Shown: positions 16,418-24,784, numbered from the stretch's first letter. The stretch: 64,000 nt of DNA from Acetobacter oryzoeni (GCF_004014775.2 NZ_CP042808.1:806001-870000), one strand, 5' to 3'. A program made the numbers and translations. The notes: generated from the letters alone by a model not told the origin.

Positions 16418-18736
16418 GTGGCTTCTGAAGAGATCATAGATCCCACAGTCCAACACGATGCTTCTGTCCGAAGAGTTCTGCTGCATCTTGTTCTACCCTT
16501 TGTTGTTACGGTTATGGCCGTGCTGGCCATTGCGCTGGTAGGTGTCAATTCATACCGTACCACCAAGGAGGGTGTTTCTACCCTTACGCACCAGCTTATG
16601 GGTGCTGTGCAGCAATATATTGTGCAGCAGGTTACAGATTACATTCTGCCAGCCGCTACCGGTAACCTGATTGCCTCTGGCATGATCGAACATGCCCCTG
16701 CGCAGGTGGAAGACAAGGTTTTCTATTCCTACGGCAGCACCATGCTGCGCAAGATCCCGCAGCTTCAGTCCTTTTATCTGGCGGATGATGAAGGGCATTT
16801 CATGCTCATCGCCCGTGCAGCGCAAAAGGGCGTGCAGGAACATGTGCGTCTGATTGAAAAAAACGGCCACACATATTTCCATCATGCGTTCTGGGATGAT
16901 AGCGGGCAGAAAATTTCCGAAACGGAAGAAGATGCCAAGGGGTATGACCCACGCACGCGTGATTGGTACAAGAATACAGCCGGAACAGATAAGGTAACAT
17001 GGACCAAGCCGCATCTGTTCCCCACCACCAGCCAGTTTGTCATGACCAGTTCCTTACGGTTCAAGACAGATGCTGGCCATACAATGGTGTTTGCGACCAA
17101 TATTTCGCTCAACGAACTCAGCTCGTATCTGGATCAGATCAAGGTTGGTAAGACCGGCTCCGCTATGATTGTGGATAGCCGGGGCCTGTTTATTGCCGGC
17201 AAAAATCTTACGCAGCAGGCCAAGGCCGCCGGGTGGGACCCGGATAAAATGGTGCTGGACCGCAAAGCCTACCCGGTGTTTGCATTGGGGTATGATCACT
17301 ACCGTGTGCGTGGTGTTGGGCCGCGGCATGTTACGTGGGATGGCACAGATTACATCACCATTGCCGCAGCTTTGCCGCGCTATTCTGATAGCTGGATTTT
17401 GCTGATGGCCGCTCCCGAAAGTGATTTCGGGTCCTTTGCACGCCAAAGCAGCCACCAGAGCTTGCAGTTTTTGGCCATTATCACGGTTTTCTCGCTTGTG
17501 CTTGCAGGGTTGCTGGTGCGGCAGGTGCGGCGCACAGAGTCCAGCACGCGCCTGTTGGTGAAGCAGAAAGAGCAGATTCAGCGCGAAAGTTCTGCTGTGC
17601 AGCAGGTGGCCGTTGCCCCGCGTCTGTTTGACCCCACTGTGGAACCCCTGAGCCTGACAGAGCAGCTAACGCTTGTAACAGGTGCCCGGCGTGCCACGCT
17701 TTGGCGCTTTTTGCACGATGGTGCGGCAATGGTGTGTGAAGATGCGTATGACCAAACGCAAAACACACATTCCGGCGGGTTTGAAATGGCCCGTACAGAA
17801 CTGGGACCATTCTTTTCCGCCATTGAAGAAGGCAATGCGTTCTCGGTTGAAAATGCAGCCGTAGATCCGCGCACCACGCGGTTTGAACGTTTGACCATGC
17901 GTGAGTTGGGCACAAAGGCATTGGCCGTTTGCCCCGTACATGGCCCGCATGGGGTGGAAGGTGCGATCATGCTGGAAGATCCGCATCTGCAGCCGCATCT
18001 GCTGTACTTCCTTGATCTGATGGCCGGCGTGGCCGCCCTGCGTTTTGCGGCACAGGCACAATTGCTGAATACGCAAACTGGCAAGATTGTAGATGCCGGG
18101 CAGCAGGTGGCTACGCTGGATGTGCCCGCGCCCAAATCTGATAATATGCTGATGAAGGCGCCAGAAGCCGCTGCCGTTACATCTGCCAGCATTTATCCAT
18201 CTGTTGCTGTGTTGGTCATCACGTTCTCTGATCCCGTGGTGGAAGGGGAAAAAGAAACTGAGGCCCTGATTGCACTTATCAATCAGCTGGCGGCAGATGT
18301 GCAGTCCGTCGCGCAGGAAGAAAAACTGTTTGCCGTGGAAGTGGCCGGCCACCGTATGATCTGCATGGCAGGCTGTCTGCCCACGCCAGATGTTACGGCC
18401 ATTGTGCGCGTTGCAGATGCTGCACTTAAAATGCGTGAAATCTTTATGGCATCACTGGCCGCAGCAGATCTGGAGCCGGTGTTTACCATGGGTATTGATT
18501 ACGGCCCGGCATTTGGTGGTGCGGTAGGGAACGAACCCAAGGTGTTTAACCTGTGGGGGCAAACGGTCTCTCTGGCCGAGCTGATGGCACAGGGCGCGGC
18601 AGACCCCGGCACCATTCAGGTAACAGAGCGTGTTTATGGCGTGCTGCGTGACAGATACCTGTTCCGTAGCCGTGGGTCCTTCTTTGCGCCGCATCTGGGG
18701 CTGGGGCGTGCCTATACATTGGCGGCAAGGCGATGA
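16418..18736 (+). CDS. Membrane receptor with Cache, GAF and degenerate adenylate-cyclase-like domain
   Basis: A 772-residue protein starting at GTG. Residues about 20-43 and 350-367 are membrane helices flanking a periplasmic double-Cache sensor (for example DPRTRDWYKNT at 178-188). A GAF domain covers about 410-548 and a class III nucleotide cyclase-like domain about 594-771. In the last, NLWGQTVSLAELM (711-723) aligns with the family's LWGDTVNLAARM: the base-recognising D is Q715, the transition-state N is S718 and the R is L722. Both metal-binding aspartates also appear lost (T602 and H645). It is therefore probably a pseudo-cyclase that senses rather than makes a nucleotide. Its stop overlaps the MlaE-like gene by four bases, tying it to the transporter. 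Confidence 0.8.
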   Translation: MASEEIIDPTVQHDASVRRVLLHLVLPFVVTVMAVLAIALVGVNSYRTTKEGVSTLTHQLMGAVQQYIVQQVTDYILPAATGNLIASGMIEHAPAQVEDKVFYSYGSTMLRKIPQLQSFYLADDEGHFMLIARAAQKGVQEHVRLIEKNGHTYFHHAFWDDSGQKISETEEDAKGYDPRTRDWYKNTAGTDKVTWTKPHLFPTTSQFVMTSSLRFKTDAGHTMVFATNISLNELSSYLDQIKVGKTGSAMIVDSRGLFIAGKNLTQQAKAAGWDPDKMVLDRKAYPVFALGYDHYRVRGVGPRHVTWDGTDYITIAAALPRYSDSWILLMAAPESDFGSFARQSSHQSLQFLAIITVFSLVLAGLLVRQVRRTESSTRLLVKQKEQIQRESSAVQQVAVAPRLFDPTVEPLSLTEQLTLVTGARRATLWRFLHDGAAMVCEDAYDQTQNTHSGGFEMARTELGPFFSAIEEGNAFSVENAAVDPRTTRFERLTMRELGTKALAVCPVHGPHGVEGAIMLEDPHLQPHLLYFLDLMAGVAALRFAAQAQLLNTQTGKIVDAGQQVATLDVPAPKSDNMLMKAPEAAAVTSASIYPSVAVLVITFSDPVVEGEKETEALIALINQLAADVQSVAQEEKLFAVEVAGHRMICMAGCLPTPDVTAIVRVADAALKMREIFMASLAAADLEPVFTMGIDYGPAFGGAVGNEPKVFNLWGQTVSLAELMAQGAADPGTIQVTERVYGVLRDRYLFRSRGSFFAPHLGLGRAYTLAARR

Positions 18737-19629
18737 GTGGGAGCCAGCAGACAGGCGGCCCCAACACGCCGTCGGATGATGAACCAGATCTGATTCTGCA
18801 AACAGATGCGCACAAGCCCGCCAAGCGCGTTCCGTTGCATGAATGGATACGCAGGAAGCTGGCATGGATCGGCCGGCTTGTGCGTAGGCAGGCCCGGTTT
18901 TTTCTGGTTGTTCTGGGGGCAGGCTGGGGCGTTATTTTTGAGAGCTTCCGCTCTCACGCATGGCGCCGCACCGTGCGGTACGAATTTGTAACCACCATGA
19001 ACAACATTATCGGCGGTGGTGTTAGCGCTTCACTGTTTGCCGGTATGCTTACAGGTGTGGCGGCTGTTTCTCAGGTCATTTACTGGTTGGGTCTTACGGG
19101 CCTTGCCAAAATGACAGGCTCCATTCTGGTAAATGTGGTTATCCGTGAAATTGCGCCCATTCTGGTCGGTATTCTGCTGCTGGGGCGCAATGGCATGCTG
19201 TCTGCCACAGAGCTGGGGCTGCTGACCATTGGTGGGCAGGTGCGCTCCATGCAGTCTGTGGGGATGGACCCGTTCCTGATGCTGGTGCTGCCACGCACGC
19301 TGGCGTTTACCGTGGCCGGGTTTACGCTGGGTATTCTGTTCTCCATGTCATCGCTGATAACCGGGTATGTGATGAGCCGTATTTCCGGCGTGATCACCAA
19401 CCCGATCTGGACATTTCTGGATGATGTGGCTGCGGCCATGTCTGTCACGGATTATGCCGTTATTCCGCTTAAGTTCATCATGGTTGGTTTTGTGGTGGGG
19501 CTTGGCGGCTGCCTGACGGGCCTGACCGCCACCAACGAAGATTCACTGCGCACCTTGCTGCCACGCGGTTTTTCCCGCGGGATGCTGATTGTGATGATGG
19601 TGAGCGTTCTGTTCAGTCTGGATCTGTAA
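18733..19629 (+). CDS. MlaE-type ABC permease
   Basis: A 298-residue inner-membrane permease of the MlaE/YrbE family, the membrane core of MCE phospholipid transporters. The first 60 residues are polar, then about five or six hydrophobic helices follow. The conserved core EIAPILVGILLLGRNGM, ATELGLLTIGGQVRSMQSVG and MDPFLMLVLPRTLA matches the family's LAPVLTGLL...AELGTMRVTEQIDAL...VPR region, though the coupling segment differs from the usual MRVTEQ. It overlaps the receptor gene by four bases and is one base ahead of the ABC protein. The altered coupling segment fits with a degenerate partner ATPase. Confidence 0.86.
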   Translation: MSGSQQTGGPNTPSDDEPDLILQTDAHKPAKRVPLHEWIRRKLAWIGRLVRRQARFFLVVLGAGWGVIFESFRSHAWRRTVRYEFVTTMNNIIGGGVSASLFAGMLTGVAAVSQVIYWLGLTGLAKMTGSILVNVVIREIAPILVGILLLGRNGMLSATELGLLTIGGQVRSMQSVGMDPFLMLVLPRTLAFTVAGFTLGILFSMSSLITGYVMSRISGVITNPIWTFLDDVAAAMSVTDYAVIPLKFIMVGFVVGLGGCLTGLTATNEDSLRTLLPRGFSRGMLIVMMVSVLFSLDL

Positions 19630-19630
19630 G

Positions 19631-20332
19631 ATGGAGACGTATTCAGCAGGCCCACTTCTGGAACTGAATAAGGCAGTGCCCTCATTTGAGGATAGCGGCT
19701 TGCCGCCAGTGCCCTTCAACATGAAGCTGATGCCCGGCGAATGTATGATTGTGGAAGCGCGAGACCCAAGCCGCGCCACCATGTTTGCAGATTTGTGCAG
19801 CGGCATGGTGGAATTGGAAAGCGGGCAGGTCAGCTTTATGGGGCTGGATTGGGCCAACCTGCAGGATCGGGAGCTTAACGCTCTGCGCGGGCGTATCGGG
19901 CGCATTACCCGCCGCGCCAGTTGGGCGGAGTTTATGCCCACACATCTGGGTATTATTTTGCAGCAGTTGCACCACACCACCCGCACTTTGGATGATCTGG
20001 TGGCAGAGGCTGTGCGGCGTTCAGAAAGTTTTGGTCTGCCGGGTGTGCCCACGGTCAGCCCATCCCTGCTTTCAGATACGGATCTTACGCGCGTTTCATG
20101 CGTGCGGGCTTTTATGGGGCAGCCGCATCTGCTGCTTTTGGAAGACCCGCTGGAGGGTGGCCCGCCCGAACTGTACACCTCTTTCCTGTCTTCAATTACA
20201 GAAGCGCGGGATAGAGGGGCAGGCGTAATCTGGCTGGTGCGCAGCAATGCCGTTTGGCAAAGTTACCGGCAGGGTATTACCTCCACATGGCGTCTTGCTG
20301 ATGATGGCCTAGTAGCAGTACGGATGGCATAA
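19631..20332 (+). CDS. MlaF-position ABC protein with all catalytic motifs degenerate
   Basis: A 233-residue protein with the fold pattern of an ABC nucleotide-binding domain (PGECMIVEARDP...SGQVSFMGLDW), positioned between MlaE and MlaD genes exactly as MlaF is. The motifs are lost: Walker A reads EARDPSRATM (42-51), with alanine for the lysine at 49. The Q-loop position reads TRR (93-95). The signature region is SDTDLTR (148-154) instead of LSGG. Walker B ends LLLLED (167-172) instead of DE. The D-loop is GGPP and the switch histidine is R204. The reading frame is open and coupled to both neighbours, so it is not a decayed pseudogene. ATP hydrolysis is not expected; a scaffold role is inferred. 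Confidence 0.83.
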   Translation: METYSAGPLLELNKAVPSFEDSGLPPVPFNMKLMPGECMIVEARDPSRATMFADLCSGMVELESGQVSFMGLDWANLQDRELNALRGRIGRITRRASWAEFMPTHLGIILQQLHHTTRTLDDLVAEAVRRSESFGLPGVPTVSPSLLSDTDLTRVSCVRAFMGQPHLLLLEDPLEGGPPELYTSFLSSITEARDRGAGVIWLVRSNAVWQSYRQGITSTWRLADDGLVAVRMA

Positions 20333-21282
20333 TGTTCCAGCTCCGCTTAAGACAGAAAGTGAAACCTCTTATTTCTCTGCGTTATGCAGATGAATGGGTT
20401 GGATTTCTTGTTCTTCTCAGCCTTGTTATTTTTGCAGGCGCGGTGATTGAAGCCGGCGTGCTGCGAGATTGGCTTACCCCACCTGCGCGCTTGCGTGTGG
20501 TGCTGCCAGCTTCTGGCGTGGGTGGCCTTACGGTTGGGGGCGATGTGCAGCTTATGGGTGCCCATGCCGGCACCATTCGTTCCATCAAGCTCAACCCATC
20601 GGGCAACATGTATGCCTTGGTGGATCTGGACCCGCAGGCCAAGCCATTTATCCGGCGTGATAGTTCGGCCATTATCCGTAAACAGCTTATTGTAACCGGC
20701 GCCGCTTATCTGGACCTCAGCCGTGGGCATGGGGAGCCTATGGATTGGAGCTACGCTGTTGTAAGCGCAACGCCAGCCCCCAACCCGGCAGACCAGATTA
20801 CCGCCACGCTTAACAGTATTCAGGCAGAAATTATGCCCGCACTGGCAAGTGCGCGGCATATGATGGCGCAGCTTGATGGCACCATTAGCGATATGCACGC
20901 AGGCAAAGGCACCGTTGGGCAGTTGATGACGAATGATCAGCTGATCAAACAGGCCGAAGCTACCATTGTTTCGCTCAATGGGGTGATTGACCGTCTGAAA
21001 CCGATTGAAAACCAGATTTCCGGCATCATGAACAAAACCGATGCCACGGTGGCAAACCTGAAAGGGGCCTCGCGCGATCTGAAGGGGGCCACACCGCATC
21101 TGCCGGGTATTGCGGCTAATCTGGATGCCAGCACCGCAGATCTGCCAGCATTGCTGGCGCAGGCGCAAACCACACTTTATGGGCTGGAAAAACTAACAGA
21201 CCAACTGCGCGGCATGTGGCTGCTGGGGGGGCAAAAAGTGGTACGGCATAACCGTCTGTCACCAAAGCAGGTGCGGCCATGA
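20332..21282 (+). CDS. MlaD-like MCE domain protein
   Basis: A 316-residue protein with one N-terminal membrane helix (about residues 22-44, WVGFLVLLSLVIFAGAVIEA) followed by a single MCE domain, recognisable from LRVVLPASGVGGLTVGGDVQLMG and AGTIRSIKL. Such proteins form hexameric rings in the periplasm that bind phospholipids for transfer between membranes. Residues about 150-290 are helical with low-complexity spacing (TLNSIQAEIMPALASARHMMAQL), as in MCE proteins that form a needle or tunnel. The start codon shares one base with the preceding stop. It completes an MlaE-F-D core; MlaB and MlaC are not present here. Confidence 0.85.
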   Translation: MFQLRLRQKVKPLISLRYADEWVGFLVLLSLVIFAGAVIEAGVLRDWLTPPARLRVVLPASGVGGLTVGGDVQLMGAHAGTIRSIKLNPSGNMYALVDLDPQAKPFIRRDSSAIIRKQLIVTGAAYLDLSRGHGEPMDWSYAVVSATPAPNPADQITATLNSIQAEIMPALASARHMMAQLDGTISDMHAGKGTVGQLMTNDQLIKQAEATIVSLNGVIDRLKPIENQISGIMNKTDATVANLKGASRDLKGATPHLPGIAANLDASTADLPALLAQAQTTLYGLEKLTDQLRGMWLLGGQKVVRHNRLSPKQVRP

Positions 21283-22217
21283 GGTATTTTTCTTCCGCTG
21301 CGGCTGTTTTGTGCCTGCCTTTACTGCTGGCCGGGTGCGGTGGCGCTGCACAGGATAAACCCACCGCGCAGGATGATGCCGCGTGGGATCAGGCCATGAC
21401 AGCCGGGCGAGATTCCTTTGAGCTCGGGCGTTATACCGTAGCCGTTACGCAGTATCGCAAAGCCGCAGATCTGGCTTTGCTGCGGGATGATGTAAGCGCG
21501 ATAACCGAGGCCGGGTATGATCTGGCCGTGGCGCAACTGGCTGCAAACACGCCGGATAAAGCGTTGCAAACAGCACAGGCCACACGGCAGGCCGCCGGTG
21601 TGCGTGGGCAAACGCAGCTTTATTCGCTTGATCTGGTAGAGGCTGCTGCCCATTACAGGTTGGGCCATTACAGTTCGGCCATATCATCTGCCACGCAGGC
21701 TATGCAGTCATCCGATAGTGCTTTGGCAGGCAGGGCGGCTTTGGTGCTGGGGCTGGCGGCAGATGCGCAATCCGATAGCGCCAATCTGCAAAAAGCTGCG
21801 GCCTATCTTGGCAGCCTTAAAAAGCCGCTTTCTGCCACGCAGCAGGCAGATCAGGCGGAAATTCAGGCCCGTGTATTGCGCCAATCCGCACCACAGCAGG
21901 CAGAAGCCTTGGCCGTGCAGGCAGCAGATCTGCGGCGTAACGATGGATCTTACCGTGATATGGCACGTGCACTGGCACTTGCTGCGCGCATTGCTTCTGC
22001 TCAGGGTGATCAGCAAAAGGCCCGTGCGTTGTGGGAGCGTGCAGCACAAAGTGCAGCAGCGCAGTCTAGCGGCTTGAACCGGATGGATGCGCAAACACTG
22101 GCGCATGGTTCCATCAACAAAGGCAATTACGTACCGCCTGAAGATGAAGCCGCTGCATGGGCGCGCGATGCCGGGGGTGTGTCCCTCCGTCCGTTTGAAG
22201 ATAAAGACGCACAGTAA
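21279..22217 (+). CDS. TPR-like lipoprotein of the Mla-type operon
   Basis: A 312-residue lipoprotein: LPLLLAGC gives a lipobox with the modified cysteine at residue 20. The rest is alanine- and glutamine-rich helical sequence with TPR-like pairs such as SFELGRYTVAVTQYRKAADL and HYRLGHYSSAISSATQAM. It overlaps the MCE gene by four bases, so its product probably joins the same envelope complex, possibly at the outer membrane side. It is not the ABC-type auxiliary lipoprotein (PqiC/MlaA type) usually found with MCE operons; I know no named family for it. Confidence 0.72.
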   Translation: MRYFSSAAAVLCLPLLLAGCGGAAQDKPTAQDDAAWDQAMTAGRDSFELGRYTVAVTQYRKAADLALLRDDVSAITEAGYDLAVAQLAANTPDKALQTAQATRQAAGVRGQTQLYSLDLVEAAAHYRLGHYSSAISSATQAMQSSDSALAGRAALVLGLAADAQSDSANLQKAAAYLGSLKKPLSATQQADQAEIQARVLRQSAPQQAEALAVQAADLRRNDGSYRDMARALALAARIASAQGDQQKARALWERAAQSAAAQSSGLNRMDAQTLAHGSINKGNYVPPEDEAAAWARDAGGVSLRPFEDKDAQ

Positions 22218-22233
22218 AACGTGTAAGGCGTAA

Positions 22234-23622
22234 GTGGCTGGGGCAATGCAGCGGAACCTGATGATTGCACGCTGTGGTGCCCATTCCCTGCACCCGGAAT
22301 GGCTGAAAGGGGGCGCGCCAGAATGGGATCTGGTTTTATGCCCCTTTCAACCGGTGGATATGCAGGGCCATACCGGCCAGATGGTGCCGGGCCATAAATG
22401 GGATGGCCTGTATCGTTTTCTAACAGAATGGGATGGCTGGAAGCAGTACGACTATATCTGCTTCCCGGATGATGATCTGCGCGCCACGGCAGAAACGTGG
22501 AACCGCTTTTTTGCAACCTGCAAACAGTATAACGCCAAATTGGCAGCGCCGGCGCTTACCCCGGGTTCTTTCTGTAGCCACCTTTCCACATTGCAGAATA
22601 CAAACTTTGTGGCCCGTGCCTCTACATTTGCAGAAATCATGGCCCCTTGCATGCAGCGGGATTTTTTGCATCAGGCACTGCCAACTTTTCGCTTTTCACG
22701 CGCAGGCACAGGGTTCGGGCTTGATCTGCTGTGGCCCATGATGCTGGGTTGGCGCGATATATGGATCATGGATGCCACCCCGGTAGAACATACACGCCCG
22801 GTAGGGCAGCAGCGCTCTTCCGCATTGGGGGAAATCAGCCAGTATGATTTTCGTTTTATAGCGGGTTTGGGCGTTGTGGGGGCTACGTGGTCTTACAGTG
22901 GATATACCCCACAGGGCACGTATCTGGATTATCGTGATAGCTGTTTTGCCGAACTTTATCGGCAAGGTTATGCCTATGTGCAGCAGCACTATCCGCAATA
23001 TTGGGCGGAGGTTTGTGCGTTTCAGCCCAGCGCACCCCCGCAGGTAAGTGCGCAGGCGCTTGATAAGCTGGAACAGGCCTTGTTTCATTTAAACAAGGAT
23101 ACCGGGAATATTCTTTCTCGCCATCGGCCAGCCATGTTGTCCACCGTATCTCAATGGTCATGGTCTCATGATGCCGCGCGTGAAGCCTCTGGTGGCAACG
23201 ATGGGCTGATAAACGGCGGCTATGGTTTTCATACAGATTTTGAAGATGATCCGTGGTGGCAGGTTGATCTGGAGCAGATGTGCAACGTGCAGGAAGTTGT
23301 GCTGTACAATCGGCTGGATCAGAAAGAATGCTGTGTGCAGCTGAATATTCTTGTTTCTCATAATGGCACGGATTGGCGCACGGTTTTTGCCAAACGGGAT
23401 GATACGCATTTTGGCGGGGCGGATTCCCAGCCTTTGCGTGTGGTTTTGCCCAAACCTGTTATGGCGCGTTTTGTGCGTGTGCAGGCGCTTGGGCACACGG
23501 TGCTGCATCTGGATCAGGTAGAAGTGATAGGCGCGCGCGGCAGTATGAGAGCGCAAAACGGTTTTTTTGAAAAACTTATCTATAAAACCACACGTTTTCT
23601 AAACGCGCGGCGTTCTGAATAA
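22234..23622 (+). CDS. DUF707-like protein with C-terminal discoidin (F5/8 type C) domain
   Basis: A 462-residue protein without signal peptide. The N-terminal part (about 1-270) resembles the DUF707 group, which looks glycosyltransferase-like: a DxD-type triplet in YICFPDDDLRA, and GFGLDLLWPMML. The C-terminal part (about 290-455) has the features of a discoidin/F5-8C carbohydrate-binding domain: WSWSHDAAREASGGNDG, DPWWQVDLEQ, VVLYNRLDQ and ARFVRVQALG. The GTG at 22234 or the ATG at 22246 could be the start. It follows the lipoprotein gene by 16 bases and is probably the last gene of the operon; its link to lipid transport is unknown. Confidence 0.7.
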   Translation: MAGAMQRNLMIARCGAHSLHPEWLKGGAPEWDLVLCPFQPVDMQGHTGQMVPGHKWDGLYRFLTEWDGWKQYDYICFPDDDLRATAETWNRFFATCKQYNAKLAAPALTPGSFCSHLSTLQNTNFVARASTFAEIMAPCMQRDFLHQALPTFRFSRAGTGFGLDLLWPMMLGWRDIWIMDATPVEHTRPVGQQRSSALGEISQYDFRFIAGLGVVGATWSYSGYTPQGTYLDYRDSCFAELYRQGYAYVQQHYPQYWAEVCAFQPSAPPQVSAQALDKLEQALFHLNKDTGNILSRHRPAMLSTVSQWSWSHDAAREASGGNDGLINGGYGFHTDFEDDPWWQVDLEQMCNVQEVVLYNRLDQKECCVQLNILVSHNGTDWRTVFAKRDDTHFGGADSQPLRVVLPKPVMARFVRVQALGHTVLHLDQVEVIGARGSMRAQNGFFEKLIYKTTRFLNARRSE

Positions 23623-23762
23623 AAGCGTGGCATTTTATTATGTTTTTTATGGGAACTTGCAGGGGTTCCATGCAGAAATGTTGAGGCACACTCAAGCTGT
23701 GCCGTGTATCACCGCACTATAGGGCGCATCCCCATACCGGGCCGGTGCGTGGAGCGGTGATT

Positions 23763-24779
23763 ATGAAAAGACTATTGCGAAGGTACAGAAAGAAAAGCCA
23801 GCTTGATAAGGAAATTCGCCACACGCCGCTGGAGGATGTGGGCGGATCTTCCACAGCGCAGAAAAAGAAGGAAGGCGGGCGTTTTTCCTTAAGCACGCGT
23901 GAAGCCGCCAAGCGTTTTAGAGCCCACGCGCTGGTGGAAGAAAAAGGCCACCACGATGTTGTGCGTGTGGGGCTGAAAGATAGCGTATGGACAGATCTGT
24001 ACCATCACGCCCTGACAGCAAGCTGGCCTGCATTTACGGCTGTGGCTGTGTTTTCTTACCTGCTTATCAATTTTATATTTGCGCTGCTGTATATGGTCGC
24101 ACCAGACCAGATTACGAGTGATAGCCAGCATACGTTGCTTTCACTGTTCTTTTTCAGTGTGCAAACACTTTCCACCGTGGGTTACGGGGGCATGACACCC
24201 GTAGGCATTTACGCCAATGCCATTGTCTCATTGGAAGTGTTTATCGGCATGATGCTGACAGCCGTGGCAACGGGGTTGCTCTTTGCCCGTTTTGCCCGGC
24301 CGCGTGCGCGTATCATGTTCAGTAATACCGCTGTTGTCAGCAGTGAAAGTGGTATTCCCGCGCTGTGTATTCGCATTGCCAATTTGCGTGTCAGCGTCAT
24401 TCTTTCTGTGGATGTAGAAGTAGCGCTTTCCCGCTTGGTTATGGGGGAAAATGGGCATCTGGTGCGCAAGTTTGATCAGCTCTTGCTTGTGCAGTCTCAT
24501 GTGCCAGTGTTGCGGTTTGCTTTTGTTATGGCGCATGTGATCGGGCCGGACAGCCCCTTACACGGCAAGACAATGGCAGAACTGGAGGCCGAAGAAGCCG
24601 AAATTATTGTAACAGTGACCGGCACGGATGAAGCCTTGGGCCAAACCGTATTTGCCAGAACGGCTTACAGGTTTGACCGTGTGCGCAATAACCATCGGTT
24701 TGTAGATATTGTGGTGTCCCGCCCTGATGGTCGCATTGCCGTGGATTACACACGCTTCCATGATGTAGAGCAGCACTAA
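23763..24779 (+). CDS. Inward rectifier-type potassium channel (KirBac)
   Basis: A 338-residue inner-membrane channel. Two transmembrane helices (about 90-111 and 151-172) flank a pore helix and the selectivity filter TVGYG at 138-142, preceded by FSVQTLS. The C-terminal 165 residues form the cytoplasmic immunoglobulin-like Kir domain (RPRARIMFSNTAVVSS, LCIRIANLRV, VVSRPDGRIAVDYTRFHDVE). The basic N-terminal tail (RLLRRYRKK) is longer than in most KirBac proteins. ATG 23763 is favoured by GGAG at 23751-23754. It is convergent with the first FUSC gene, only five bases apart, and likely transcribed alone. Bacterial Kir channels pass K+ and are gated by lipids and ligands. Confidence 0.93.
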   Translation: MKRLLRRYRKKSQLDKEIRHTPLEDVGGSSTAQKKKEGGRFSLSTREAAKRFRAHALVEEKGHHDVVRVGLKDSVWTDLYHHALTASWPAFTAVAVFSYLLINFIFALLYMVAPDQITSDSQHTLLSLFFFSVQTLSTVGYGGMTPVGIYANAIVSLEVFIGMMLTAVATGLLFARFARPRARIMFSNTAVVSSESGIPALCIRIANLRVSVILSVDVEVALSRLVMGENGHLVRKFDQLLLVQSHVPVLRFAFVMAHVIGPDSPLHGKTMAELEAEEAEIIVTVTGTDEALGQTVFARTAYRFDRVRNNHRFVDIVVSRPDGRIAVDYTRFHDVEQH

Positions 24780-24784
24780 GGGTT

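Noticed and set aside
19631..20332. Considered as a decaying pseudogene
   Set aside because: No frameshift or stop, normal length, and start and stop precisely coupled to both neighbours. All motifs being changed while the hydrophobic core remains suggests selected loss of catalysis, not decay.
23685..23703. GGCACA-TGTGCC hairpin before the KirBac gene as a terminator
   Set aside because: Only six base pairs, no T-tract, and it lies close to the likely promoter of the channel gene; not distinctive enough to call.
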